38,983 nt of DNA from positions 1 to 38,983 of the forward strand of contig NZ_BAABHD010000065.1 of assembly GCF_039541915.1 (NCBI RefSeq), given 5' to 3'. The notes under the pieces were generated by a model that saw only the letters and a program-made list of their open reading frames with translations, ran no database searches and had not been told where the DNA came from. A program made the position numbers and the translations under genes. This document shows positions 1-8,958 of the stretch, piece after piece (position 1 is the stretch's first letter; each line of letters opens with the position of its first letter). The stretch is from Nibrella saemangeumensis (GTDB taxonomy: Bacteria; Bacteroidota; Bacteroidia; Cytophagales; Spirosomataceae).

Positions 1-105
1 ATCAGTCAAGTCGGAGGGGTACATCTTTGGTCGGATTAACCCTCAAGATAGGCTGATTTCCGCTTTTTCTAACCCCAGCGCTCCATTTTTAAACACGTTC
101 TTAGT
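1..105. repeat. Left copy of 105-bp terminal inverted repeat, probable IS end
   Basis: The first 105 bases are the exact reverse complement of the last 105 (38879-38983); identity stops abruptly at base 106. Read outward from the unique sequence, both copies run ACTAA then GAACGTGTTTAAAAATGG. A GAnCnTGTTTAAA-type end next to a YTAR-like target (CTAA) resembles IS5-family elements of the IS427 group, so the element proper probably ends at base 100 and 101-104 is target sequence. The family name is from memory. A transposase is not visible, because only ~100 bp of the element lies inside the window. Confidence 0.75.
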
Positions 106-737
106 CTTTCGCTAAACTTTGCATTACTTGAATTATTAAGGTAAGTACTAGCAGTAGTTGCTAAAACACCAAGTAGACCTACAATCACTGTTGTAATTAA
201 AGAATACCGGGTTAGCTCTTTATTTAACTTTTCCTTAATTCTTTCGTTTATATTTACAAAATCGTGTGCTAACGTCTCATTTAAATCTTGTATCCCCTTA
301 TTGCTATCAGTTTGTTTTACTCTGCTTTTATAATCACTTCTTACATCAGAATCTAATAAAAAGAATAATATTGTACCTATCACATCTCCACGTTTAAGAG
401 CAAAAGGCTCTTTACTCATATTTAGTAATGTGAATTTTATGTTTCCCTCATAACCAGGATCAATATGTCCTGGATTTGTAACCAAAATACCTTTCGAGGA
501 TACAGAATTTGGGGGAAAGACTATTGCTGATATATTGGAAGGTAAACTAAGGGTCTCCATTGTCTCAACAATAACAGTTCCACCTGTAGCTATCGAACTC
601 TGATCTAATGGTTCCTCACTACCTCCTCTACTTTTCTTTTTCTTACCAGGGATAAATATATTTTTTACCCGTACATCAATCGAAGTAGGCTGTATCGGTG
701 ACAAGGCTGTATCCCACTCCTTTGCATCTTCTTTCAA
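69..737 (-). CDS. Dcd/dUTPase-fold protein with C-terminal membrane anchor, 3' end replaced by terminal repeat
   Basis: 222 codons. Residues 15-127 match the dCTP deaminase/dUTPase fold: PTSIDVRV (17-24), PPNSVSSKG (75-83) and HIDPGYEG (91-98), then a run ending KRGDVIGTILFF. The dCTP deaminase catalytic Glu, normally in an LEFxN context after the GFIDPG motif, appears to be Thr in FTLLN, so deaminase activity is doubtful. The Asp of HIDPGYEG is kept. A charged, probably helical stretch (~140-175) leads to one membrane segment (~178-200), an unusual addition to this family. The start is a TTG at 737; the frame is open upstream to about 808 without ATG or GTG, and a TAnnTTTG box at 788-795 fits a start near 737. 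Residues 212-222 come from the terminal repeat, so the natural C-terminus is missing. AT-rich like the other terminal gene. Fold call good, function open; nucleotide-depletion defence is one possibility. Confidence 0.6.
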   Translation of the reverse strand: MKEDAKEWDTALSPIQPTSIDVRVKNIFIPGKKKKSRGGSEEPLDQSSIATGGTVIVETMETLSLPSNISAIVFPPNSVSSKGILVTNPGHIDPGYEGNIKFTLLNMSKEPFALKRGDVIGTILFFLLDSDVRSDYKSRVKQTDSNKGIQDLNETLAHDFVNINERIKEKLNKELTRYSLITTVIVGLLGVLATTASTYLNNSSNAKFSERLRTCLKMERWG

Positions 738-1348
738 TCCTGTATAATGGACTGATAACCCATCTTTTATTAAAATATTTTTTGTAACAAATCTAACTAA
801 ACATCAGGCAGGAGTCCCATAACATTTTTAATTTATTAATTCGCTAGTTTTCTTTTACAAGTTAAAAGCTTGGCCTATTCAACCTCTGTAGTGTCTTTCG
901 GTTTTTGCAAAGTTTTATAGAGATGATTTAAGAATATTATCATATGGACGTATAAAAGTAAATTTTTAGCATGTAGCTGCAACAGCAAGTTGTTTCCTAT
1001 AACATCAAAGTGCGAAAGTAATTTATCTGTGTGGTTTATTGCCCTTTATGTTGAACCTTTTATGTAGCGTTTTCTTAATTAATGTGGATGTGGGGGTAAT
1101 TCTTTGCAACACCGTTGAGAGGCCTAAATATTTTAATTCATGCTATGTGTATACTTATTCATATCTATGTACACTGTAGCTTTATTGTTACAGCACAATG
1201 CATTGATAGTCAAGAATATACCTTCTTGATCTTCTGTTTCGCAAACTACTAATCATACCTCCTTTTTATACAATCTCTTGAGGTAAGCTATTAATAATGA
1301 GAGAGTTATTTAGGTCTAAGCCTCTTCAGCTTCGGGAGCCCTGACTAC
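738..1348. other. AT-rich stretch without recognisable gene
   Basis: About 600 bp with no convincing reading frame on either strand and no tRNA or rRNA signature. Its composition is far lower in GC than the DNA from 1500 onward. The plus strand ends in a strong terminator (1349-1386), so an untranslated or very short transcript could come from here. One 15-codon frame (ATG at 1298) precedes the terminator but has nothing to recommend it. Confidence 0.4.
788..795 (-). promoter_or_regulatory. Candidate -7 promoter box (TAGATTTG)
   Basis: On the minus strand this reads TAGATTTG, a full match to the Bacteroidota -7 consensus TAnnTTTG, about 50 bp upstream of the TTG at 737. No TTTG is present at the expected -33 distance, so this is a partial match only. 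Confidence 0.35.
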
Positions 1349-1386
1349 AAGCCACTTAGCAACAATGTTAAGTGGCTTTTTCTTTT
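1349..1386 (+). terminator. Rho-independent terminator, orphan
   Basis: A perfect 10-bp stem, AAGCCACTTA (1349-1358) with TAAGTGGCTT (1369-1378), closes a 10-nt loop and runs into a T-rich tail (TTTTTCTTTT). Only the plus strand has the U-tract. No plus-strand gene lies upstream inside the window. Confidence 0.8.
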
Positions 1387-1399
1387 GCCCAAATCGTGA

Positions 1400-1461
1400 T
1401 AATGGCCGCAACTACCAATTTGCCGCACCATGGCGGCTCCGATTAGTAGTTGCGGCCATTA
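1400..1461. repeat. Large nested hairpin
   Basis: A 16-bp perfect stem pairs 1400-1415 with 1446-1461 (core AATGGCCGCAACTAC). It encloses a second stem GCCGC (1422-1426) with GCGGC (1433-1437). It lies 43 bp beyond the end of the minus-strand gene at 1504 and just after the orphan terminator. Neither flank has a T-tract, so it is not a classical terminator; it could be a REP-like element or an mRNA 3'-end stabiliser. It sits at the change from AT-rich to GC-rich DNA. Confidence 0.7.
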
Positions 1462-1503
1462 CTGTACGTATACCTCGACCGTACTAAAAACCGTATTCCT
1501 GCC

Positions 1504-3984
1504 TCACTGGTACTGAAGCTGGGCTGTCGCTTCGCAGTCACTGTCGGCTTTAAACCGTATCCAGCGGGCCTGAAAATCCCGGGGAAAGGTAAACGGTGTG
1601 GTCTGGCCCGGCTTAACCGTTATGGTTTTGTACGGCATCCAGATACCGGTGCCAACCGGATCAGCTTCCAGCGTGAAGGTAACGGCTTTAGTTGCCTTAT
1701 GCGAAAGCTGTAAACTGCGCTGATCGTAAAAGCCAATCAGGTACGGGTCGGAGAATTCACCGGCCTTTACCATGGTATTTTTCCAGGGGCCACCCTGCCC
1801 GGTTGGCTTACCCAGTTTCCACAGATCATCGATTACGCCGGCCCAGACGGCGGCTTTTTTGTCGTCCGATACAATAATATGCTCGTTATGGGGGGCCGAT
1901 GACAGGTCGATACCGGTCAGCAGCAGCAGACCCCGGTACGAGGCATAATCGTTAATACGCAGATTATGGGAGGCAATGGGCCTGATCTTCGCGTAGCCGT
2001 CGGCATTCTCGGCGGGCAGTTCGTAGAAGGTGCCGTGGCAGTTGAACAGATCGCGCTCGGTCGCTACCTCCCGGCAAATGCGCAGGCTGGCTCCGTTCGT
2101 CAGGTCCGTGTACACCTTGTTACCCAGCGGGAGCCGCCACCGCCGGCCCTTATCATCAATCACCAGCACACTCGCGTTGTCGATCGTCACCACCTGCTGC
2201 GGAATCGCAAACTTACTTTTGATGAACGTGTGCGTGGCAGGATCTTCCTTCCTGACCAACTGCATGGCATCGTTCAGTTCATAATACCCTACATCGGCTG
2301 ATTGGCTGCCGTTATAAGTCATGGCGGCCAAACCCAGAGCCCGCCGGTTGTTACCCAGCCCGTAGAGCATACCCCCCACGGTAGTAGCGGTACCCACTTT
2401 ACTAAGCCCGGCAAACAAGGGGCCGGCCTGTGTGCTGCGGGCGTCATTGGCCGCGTACGAGAAATGCGCCGATACGTTTGCCGACCGGTTAGGCTTTATG
2501 CGAATCCACTCGCCGGGGGCATTCGCAGTAAAGGCGATCTGCAGGGACTGTTTAGCCCCCACCGCTGCTGTTTGCAGGGTTGACCAGGTACCCGTACCTG
2601 TTTTGTCTACTTCAAACGTGAAAGCTACCTCGGCATCACTGTTGTTCTGCACCCAGGCCGACCGGTTGGCCCAGCCCGCAAACAGAAACGGCTCCGAGGG
2701 GGTGTTGGCGTTTACCGCTTCGCTGATCCAGACCGCTCCCTCGGCAGTATTCGGACCGAGTTGGTCGGGCAGGGTCAGGGGGGCAAACCAGAGATTCGAG
2801 TTCGATTGGCCAGGCCCCTCAATGCTGCCTTTGGCTTTACGTTTGTTCAGGAACTCCCGCTGGGCCGAATCGTCGCAGCCAAAGACCAGCTGGTCGTTCC
2901 AGCGGGTGTAGTCACCAATGACTTTCAGGTAGGCCGAGCGTGGGCGGATGCCGGCTGTATTGGTGGCCGTAAACCGTTCGGGAAACCGCCAGAACATCCC
3001 ATGCATGGTCATCAGGTAATCGGGTTTGGTAGCCGTACCCACGTCGCGGATACGGGGCCATTCGGTGTTCCAGCCGTGAGCCCCGTCGTAGCTGTGACTG
3101 GCTTTAGGCAGCCGGAAGAAATGCCAGCCGGTTTGCCGGTCGCGCACGCCGAGCAGAACCGATTTATGGTCCCAGCCGGTGGCCCAGATCGGGTCGGTAT
3201 CAGGGTTTTTGTTGCCGTAAAGACCACCGGGACCGGTTACTTCCACAAACTGGTTTCGGCGGACTACCGTCCAGTTTTTCCCGTTCCATTCCGAAAGCGA
3301 GCCGGCGGCAATATCGAACTGCTCCAGGGCTTTGGGTCCTGGCTCACCGTTGTTGGAGTATACCATAACGCCCTGCCCGGAGTAGAGCCCTTTTCCGTGC
3401 GCACCGGGCAGCAGCTCACCATGCTGGTTGTTCGACTCATCGGCCCCTTTTTTCTGCTTCACATTACCGTCTTCGTAAAGCAGGGTCGGTGTCAGGGTTT
3501 TTACATCGATCTCGTAAAAGCCTTCCTCCATCGTGCCGTAGTAGAGCTTGTTCGCTGGGTCGGTCAGGTGGCGGGCGTTGCCGGTATGGCGGCCGGGCAT
3601 TGTCTGGTAAGGCATCGTCCGGACCTCGCCTTTGTTATTGATGGCGTAAGGCCCTATAAAAAGCTGGTTACTTTCGCGATGGATCATCCGGTTGGCGGGC
3701 GTCCCCCCAATGCTTTCCGGGCGCACAATCTGCCTTAGATCCGGCGTGATTTCGTAAAGCTTGTCCGACGACCCGAACGGGAGATGGGGACCGTAGGTAA
3801 CGACCCAGAGCTTACCCGCCCAGGGCACAACGGCACCCGTGCCACACTCGCCCTCGTTGTTGTACATGGCCAGGTGGGGATAAACACCGCTGTAAGAGGG
3901 TTTTTGGCCAGACTGGGCCATCAGCGAATGGGTCAACCCTGCCAGACAGGCAAGCAGTATATACGACAAATTGATTTTTTTCAT
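1504..3984 (-). CDS. Secreted protein of unknown function, third gene of the SusC/SusD operon
   Basis: 826 residues with a type I signal peptide (MKKINLSYILLACLAGL...LMAQ, cut near 23). The body has many W/Y/G-rich strands separated by loops and resembles a beta-propeller-type extracellular protein; I recognise no catalytic motif. An ~81-residue module occurs twice, at 430-510 and 745-825. Both copies begin S(E/D)P(F/Y)L, share a GTG(T/I)W core and continue through a W-I-R-(I/F)-K segment, probably a small beta-sandwich. The gene follows susD by 58 bp on the same strand, so it is likely co-transcribed and exported with the outer-membrane complex. It may bind or process the imported substrate, since no glycoside hydrolase, lyase or peptidase is encoded in the operon. 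Coding sequence secure, function unknown. Confidence 0.85.
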   Translation of the reverse strand: MKKINLSYILLACLAGLTHSLMAQSGQKPSYSGVYPHLAMYNNEGECGTGAVVPWAGKLWVVTYGPHLPFGSSDKLYEITPDLRQIVRPESIGGTPANRMIHRESNQLFIGPYAINNKGEVRTMPYQTMPGRHTGNARHLTDPANKLYYGTMEEGFYEIDVKTLTPTLLYEDGNVKQKKGADESNNQHGELLPGAHGKGLYSGQGVMVYSNNGEPGPKALEQFDIAAGSLSEWNGKNWTVVRRNQFVEVTGPGGLYGNKNPDTDPIWATGWDHKSVLLGVRDRQTGWHFFRLPKASHSYDGAHGWNTEWPRIRDVGTATKPDYLMTMHGMFWRFPERFTATNTAGIRPRSAYLKVIGDYTRWNDQLVFGCDDSAQREFLNKRKAKGSIEGPGQSNSNLWFAPLTLPDQLGPNTAEGAVWISEAVNANTPSEPFLFAGWANRSAWVQNNSDAEVAFTFEVDKTGTGTWSTLQTAAVGAKQSLQIAFTANAPGEWIRIKPNRSANVSAHFSYAANDARSTQAGPLFAGLSKVGTATTVGGMLYGLGNNRRALGLAAMTYNGSQSADVGYYELNDAMQLVRKEDPATHTFIKSKFAIPQQVVTIDNASVLVIDDKGRRWRLPLGNKVYTDLTNGASLRICREVATERDLFNCHGTFYELPAENADGYAKIRPIASHNLRINDYASYRGLLLLTGIDLSSAPHNEHIIVSDDKKAAVWAGVIDDLWKLGKPTGQGGPWKNTMVKAGEFSDPYLIGFYDQRSLQLSHKATKAVTFTLEADPVGTGIWMPYKTITVKPGQTTPFTFPRDFQARWIRFKADSDCEATAQLQYQ

Positions 3985-4042
3985 TAAAGCAGGAATTAAC
4001 GCATTAGGTAACTATACCATCAGGTTTTGCACGCAGGCCGAT

Positions 4043-5725
4043 TTAGTAGCCGGGATTCTGGGTGAGGTTAGGATTAACCCGACGCTCCAGCGCCGGAATT
4101 GGCCAGAGGTACTGCCGGGATTTATCAAAACTACGCTGGGCCACTACTTTTACATCGGTCCCAAAAACGGAGTAATCAGGAATTCCGTCGTCATCGAGCG
4201 GAGTTACGCCGGGGAAAGGCCACTTTGCCCGATTCTGAGCTGCCGGGTCGGGGAGGCCGATAACGGGCCGGGTCAGGGCTTTTTCGGCCAGTTTCCAGCG
4301 GATCAGATCCATGTAACGCAAGCCTTCTTTGGCAAATTCAACCCGCCGTTCGCGCCGGACAATCTGCCGGAGTTCGGCCTGATCGGTGGTGGTCACGGCT
4401 GGGTAAGCCGACGTTTGTCCCACGGCTACCCCGTAGGCCCGGGCCCGTACCTGATTAATAGCGTTCAGAACGCTGGCATCCGTTTCGCCCAGTTCGATTT
4501 TAGCTTCGGCATAGGTAAGCAGTACTTCTGCGTAGCGGATAATAATGGCATCGGCATCTTCACTCTGTTTGTCGGCCCAGCTCTGGTCGACACCTTTTTT
4601 CCAGAGAAAGCCCGTGAAGCTGGCGAAGGCCGCCACGGCCCGTGTATCCAGGTTCGATACCCGCCGGTTTTCTTTGCTGCTGAATACGGTTGTAGAATCG
4701 GGGTGGGGCTGGTACCCATAGCCGAGCCACTGCGTGCCAAACTCCACAATACTGGCCGTCAGGCGCGGGTCCCGGTTCTTAAACGGCTCTTTGGGGTTGT
4801 ACAACGGCGACTCGTCGATAGGCTTCCCGTCGCGGCTTTCGTAGGCATCCACCATGGAGCGAGTCGGAATCTGAGCCCCAAAACCACCTGTCGTACGGGG
4901 CAGCTGATCCCGAACACCGGTGCCCGACGTAAAGACTTTCTGCGCTTCGTCGCGGGGAACGCTGATGATAAGTTCGCTACTCGTTTCGCCAGCCTTCAGA
5001 AAGAGCTGGGCGTAATTGGGGTGCAGGCTGTAGGCACCGGGGCCCGTAAACTGCATAATGGCCTGGGCGGCATCGCGGGCAACGGCCCAGTTGCCCGTGT
5101 AAAGTGCCGTGCGGGCCTTAACCGCCAGCGCGGCCCCTTTGGTGAGTCGTTTTACGGCCGAGCCTGCGTACGATTGCGGCAGGTTGGCGCTGGCAAAATC
5201 GAGTTCCTCAAAGATGAATTTGAGCACTTCAGTCTGATTCGTTCGGGTAACGCTGTACGATTCTTCCAACAGGATGGGCTGCGTGATGAGCGGTACATCG
5301 CCAAAGTGGGTAATGAGCCGGGCATACTGGTAAGCCCGAATCAGCCGCATCTCGGCCTCCAGCCGGGTTATAACCGGCGCAGGGGTATTGACAGCCGCCC
5401 GGTCTTTGTTGGCCAGGAAGGAGTTGGCCCGCGCAATGGCTTTGTAGCAGGCCGTCCAGTAAGCCTGCGCGGTTGCATCTTCGGCATTCATGGTACCAAA
5501 GGTAACGGCATTGCCCAATTGCCCTCGATGCCAGTAGTTATCGGTAAACTGTTCGTTGTCGTTCCCCCAGAAATCGAGTCGGTACAGATCATTCACGGCC
5601 AGTTCGAGTTCGGTTTGATTCGAATAGAAGGTGGCCGTTGACGGTTCAGAAAGTGGGTTGAGGTCCAGCGTATTGCAGGCCGTAACGCTGGCCGTCAGCA
5701 GGAGTATAAAAGGTATATTTTTCAT
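4043..5725 (-). CDS. RagB/SusD-family outer-membrane lipoprotein
   Basis: 560 residues, normal for SusD. The N-terminus MKNIPFILLLTASVTAC is a lipoprotein signal with lipobox Cys17. Family hallmarks are NPLSEPSTATFYSN after the lipid anchor; IIRYAEVLLTYAEAK and NQVRARAYG in the C-terminal half; RRERRVEFAKEGLRYMDLIRW; and the end NPNLTQNPGY. SusD proteins are surface lids that bind the ligand above the SusC barrel. The gene lies 34 bp after susC. The substrate cannot be read from sequence; SusCD pairs import glycans but also peptides and other oligomers. Confidence 0.95.
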   Translation of the reverse strand: MKNIPFILLLTASVTACNTLDLNPLSEPSTATFYSNQTELELAVNDLYRLDFWGNDNEQFTDNYWHRGQLGNAVTFGTMNAEDATAQAYWTACYKAIARANSFLANKDRAAVNTPAPVITRLEAEMRLIRAYQYARLITHFGDVPLITQPILLEESYSVTRTNQTEVLKFIFEELDFASANLPQSYAGSAVKRLTKGAALAVKARTALYTGNWAVARDAAQAIMQFTGPGAYSLHPNYAQLFLKAGETSSELIISVPRDEAQKVFTSGTGVRDQLPRTTGGFGAQIPTRSMVDAYESRDGKPIDESPLYNPKEPFKNRDPRLTASIVEFGTQWLGYGYQPHPDSTTVFSSKENRRVSNLDTRAVAAFASFTGFLWKKGVDQSWADKQSEDADAIIIRYAEVLLTYAEAKIELGETDASVLNAINQVRARAYGVAVGQTSAYPAVTTTDQAELRQIVRRERRVEFAKEGLRYMDLIRWKLAEKALTRPVIGLPDPAAQNRAKWPFPGVTPLDDDGIPDYSVFGTDVKVVAQRSFDKSRQYLWPIPALERRVNPNLTQNPGY

Positions 5726-5759
5726 GATCTAAAACCAGTTAGGCTGTTCAGGAATACAC

Positions 5760-8700
5760 TTAAAACCGCAGGGTAACGCCGGCCAGCAAGGTCGTTACAA
5801 TTGGATAGGACGAGTTGCCTACTTCAGGGTCCCAGTAGCTGGGAAACTTGTGCAGCGCAAACACATCGTTGGCCGACACATAAACCCGTGTCGATTGCAG
5901 ACCAACGCGCTTAATCCAATTGGGGCGAAGTGTATAGCCCAGCGTTACGTTTTTCACCCGGAAATAGGCCCCGCTGATTAACCAGAAATCGGAAGATTCG
6001 TAGTTAGCGCCCAGCGACCGGGTCGAAAGCCGGGGGTAGCGGGCCTGCAGGTTCTGTTCGGCCGTGTTGGTTTTACTCCAGAACCGACCGATCAGCTCCG
6101 CCGGCACATTCCCGAAAGCCTCCGCAAAAGGTCGGACAACCTCGTCGGGCAGGCGGCTCAGCTTTTTGCCGACGCCCTGCATGACCAGCCCAAAATCGAA
6201 GCCATTGTAGTCGAACCGCAGGGTGCTGCCGTACAGATACCGGGGCAGCGAACCGCCCAGCAGCACCCGGTCATCGGGGGTAATTTTGCCGTCGTTGTTG
6301 GTATCCACGTAGCGCACATCGCCGGCCGTAACGTTGGTGTTTAGCCGGGGCGAGTTATTGGCTTCGTCCAGGGTCTGGTACAAACCGGCCGAGCGGTAAC
6401 CGAACCATTCATTGTACTCGCTGCCTTTGAAGGTAGACAGGCTACCCAAAATCTGGGTCCCTTTCATGTCAATGATTTTCGACCGGGCATCCGACAGGTT
6501 GAAAGCAACCGAGTAGTTTACCTTGCCAATCCGGTCGCGCCAGCTGGTTTCCAGTTCCCATCCCTTCACGTCGAGGGTACCAGCGTTTTGCTGCGGGCGT
6601 TCATACCCCAGATACAGCGGAATATCCAGCGCCAGCAGAATATCATACGTGCGTTTCTGGTAATAATCGGCGGCAAGCGTGAGCCGGTTTTTGAAGAAGG
6701 CCGCGTCCAGACCCACATCCGTTGTACGCGTAGTTTCCCAGGAGATATTCTCCACAGCATAGTCGACCTGGCCACCGCCGTTCAGCGGAACCACCACGCC
6801 ATTCTGGTAAAAGAGGGCGTTGCTGAAGCTGATGGTCGCCTGGTAGGGATAACTGCCAATCCGCTCGTTGCCTACCACCCCGTACGAACTCCGTAGTTTG
6901 AGGAACGAAAGCCAGGGGTTGTCACGCAGGAAATTCTCTTCCGACAGCGTCCACCCCACCGAAACGGAAGGAAATAGCGCGTCGCGGTACTGGCGGTTAA
7001 ACCGCGACGACTGATCGTACCGGAGGTTTCCCTGGATGTAGTACTTGTTTTTGAAATCGTATTTTACCCGCCCAAAAACCGACCGGAGGGCTACTTCACT
7101 GGCGCTACCGGCATTATCGCGCAGTTCCAGCGAACCGGCGTTGAGGTAGGGAAAACTGTTCAGCGCAAAGCCGCTCCGGGAGGCCGACAATGACTCGTTT
7201 CGGGAATAAATTTCTTCGTAGCCGCCCAGCACATCAATGTTGTGCCCACCGGCCAAATCACGGGTATAATTAGCGAGTAGCTGCCCGGTCAGCATCAGAT
7301 TTTCGAACCGGCCCTCCGTCAGTATGGTTCGGGGCTGGTTGCTGAACGAGCTGGCGCTGCCGTCCGGGTTGGTAAACGCAATGCGCTTCGAGAAAGCTTT
7401 GGATTTGTCCAGATCGATGGTGGGCGAAATCAGCGCCGTGAGCGTCAGACCGTCAACAGGTTTGAACGTAAAGGCCAGTCGTCCCAGCAACTGGTTAAAC
7501 GTGCCGTTGCTGGTACCTCCTTCGTTCAGTTGAGCAATAGGATTCCGACCATCTTTGGCCAGCGCATATTGCCCGTTAGTGTAAAAATCGTCGTAAATGG
7601 GCGGCATGACCCGTGCCTCGTAAATTGGGTTAACAACGGGGGCAACCGTACTCGTGCGCTTGTAAGCCAGATCCAGATTCACGCCCAGTTTAGGGTTAAT
7701 CTGCAGGTCGTTGTTTACCCGGAACAGGTAGCGTTCGTAGGTGTAATTATCATAAAAAGCCCCTGATTTTGTGTAGCCCAGCGACGCCTTAGTTTTGATT
7801 TTATTGGTACCCATCGTAAACACCAGGTCGTGCCGAACGCGGGGAGCGGTTGCCCGCGTCATTACCGTTTTCTGCCAATCCGTATTGGCAAACGGAAACA
7901 CATCGGGCTTCTCGCGATTGTACCGTTCAAAGTTATCGATGAAGTCCTGCGAATACGGCCCGGTCGACGAGCCATCGTTGGTAGCCTGCTCGTTAAACAG
8001 CCGCATGTACTCCGGTGCGCTGGCATAAGCGGGCAAGGCGGTAGGCTTCTGCACGCCGTATTCAGCGTTGTATTCAAAACTGCTTTGCCCTTCGCGGGCA
8101 CGCTTGGTGGTCACGAGTACCACACCAGCGGCTCCACGTGACCCGTAGATGGCCGCCGACGCGGCATCTTTCAGCACCGTGATGTTTTCGACATCGTTGG
8201 GATTCACGTTGTCAATGCTGTTCACCGGCACGCCATCAACAATAATCAGCGGGCTATTGGTACCCAGAGTAGTAATACCCCGGATGAGGATGTTGGCTCC
8301 GGCACCGGGTGCTCCGCTGGAGCGGGTAACCGATACCCCCGCAATGCTGCCCTGCAGTGCCTCCGATATCTGAACGGTTTGCCGGCCGCCAACGTCTTTG
8401 GCATCAATGGTAGTAACGGCTCCGGTCAGGTCCTTTTTCTTCTGCGTACCATACCCGACCACTACAACTTCCTCCAGCGAGTTCTGATCGGGTTGCAGAT
8501 TCACGTTAAGGGTTGTCTGCCCCTCAACGTTGATGTCCTGACTTCTGTAGCCCACAAACGAGAATGTCAGTACGACCGAAGGGGAATCGGGAATCGTCAG
8601 TTTAAACACGCCATTGGCATCGGTGACGGTGCCCCGCTGCGTTCCTTTGACAACGATACTGACGCCGGGCAAACCGTTGGCGGTCTCGTCGGTGACCTTG

Positions 8701-8801
8701 CCACTGATCTGGCGCGTCTGTGCCAGCACCGCCGGGAGCCAGCCTAGCAACAGCCCCCAAAACAATATGTATTTTTGTCGCATAATTTTTCCGATATTCA
8801 T
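5760..8801 (-). CDS. SusC/RagA-family TonB-dependent outer-membrane transporter
   Basis: 1013 residues, complete. After the signal peptide (...LLGWLPAVLAQ) comes a carboxypeptidase-regulatory-like domain (~30-110: ISGKVTDETANGLPGVSIVV ... FVGYRSQDI), then the SusC box EEVVVVGYGTQKKKDLTGAV (~110-130). The plug domain follows (SIAGVSVTRSSGAPGAG, ILIRG, PLIIVDGVP, ASAAIYGSRGAAGVVLVTTK), then a long beta-barrel ending in the C-terminal Phe of GVTLRF. It moves ligand captured by SusD across the outer membrane using TonB energy. Two starts are possible, ATG at 8801 or at 8783; the latter gives a more usual signal peptide (MRQKYILF). It is the first gene of the operon and divergent from the membrane regulator candidate at 8959. 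Confidence 0.96.
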   Translation of the reverse strand: MNIGKIMRQKYILFWGLLLGWLPAVLAQTRQISGKVTDETANGLPGVSIVVKGTQRGTVTDANGVFKLTIPDSPSVVLTFSFVGYRSQDINVEGQTTLNVNLQPDQNSLEEVVVVGYGTQKKKDLTGAVTTIDAKDVGGRQTVQISEALQGSIAGVSVTRSSGAPGAGANILIRGITTLGTNSPLIIVDGVPVNSIDNVNPNDVENITVLKDAASAAIYGSRGAAGVVLVTTKRAREGQSSFEYNAEYGVQKPTALPAYASAPEYMRLFNEQATNDGSSTGPYSQDFIDNFERYNREKPDVFPFANTDWQKTVMTRATAPRVRHDLVFTMGTNKIKTKASLGYTKSGAFYDNYTYERYLFRVNNDLQINPKLGVNLDLAYKRTSTVAPVVNPIYEARVMPPIYDDFYTNGQYALAKDGRNPIAQLNEGGTSNGTFNQLLGRLAFTFKPVDGLTLTALISPTIDLDKSKAFSKRIAFTNPDGSASSFSNQPRTILTEGRFENLMLTGQLLANYTRDLAGGHNIDVLGGYEEIYSRNESLSASRSGFALNSFPYLNAGSLELRDNAGSASEVALRSVFGRVKYDFKNKYYIQGNLRYDQSSRFNRQYRDALFPSVSVGWTLSEENFLRDNPWLSFLKLRSSYGVVGNERIGSYPYQATISFSNALFYQNGVVVPLNGGGQVDYAVENISWETTRTTDVGLDAAFFKNRLTLAADYYQKRTYDILLALDIPLYLGYERPQQNAGTLDVKGWELETSWRDRIGKVNYSVAFNLSDARSKIIDMKGTQILGSLSTFKGSEYNEWFGYRSAGLYQTLDEANNSPRLNTNVTAGDVRYVDTNNDGKITPDDRVLLGGSLPRYLYGSTLRFDYNGFDFGLVMQGVGKKLSRLPDEVVRPFAEAFGNVPAELIGRFWSKTNTAEQNLQARYPRLSTRSLGANYESSDFWLISGAYFRVKNVTLGYTLRPNWIKRVGLQSTRVYVSANDVFALHKFPSYWDPEVGNSSYPIVTTLLAGVTLRF

Positions 8802-8850
8802 GGGATCGCAGCCGGGTTTATCGTTAAAAACGTGAGGATATTTTCAGTAA

Positions 8851-8866
8851 GCAAATATAAATTTGC
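8851..8866. promoter_or_regulatory. Palindrome carrying a -7-like box on each strand
   Basis: GCAAATATAAATTTGC is a 6+4+6 inverted repeat between two divergent genes. Because of the symmetry it contains TATATTTG on the minus strand (8852-8859, ~50 bp before susC) and TAAATTTG on the plus strand (8858-8865, ~95 bp before the gene at 8959). Both match TAnnTTTG. I see no matching TTTG at -33 on either strand, so this may be an overlapping divergent promoter core, an operator, or chance in an AT-rich spacer. Confidence 0.35.
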
Positions 8867-8958
8867 ATTATGCGATGATCCCTCAGAGTGGTTTGACCAT
8901 TTGATTAACCAAAATTATGAACAAGGTAGTCTGCTGATTTATAGATAGTTGTGGAATT

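Noticed and set aside
2761..3738. 325-codon plus-strand frame opposite the 826-residue secreted protein
   Set aside because: Same shadow effect; the minus-strand gene has a signal peptide and operon context.
3971..5641. 556-codon open frame on the plus strand opposite susD
   Set aside because: It is antisense to a clear SusD gene, has no domain logic and reflects the GC-rich codon pattern of the real gene.
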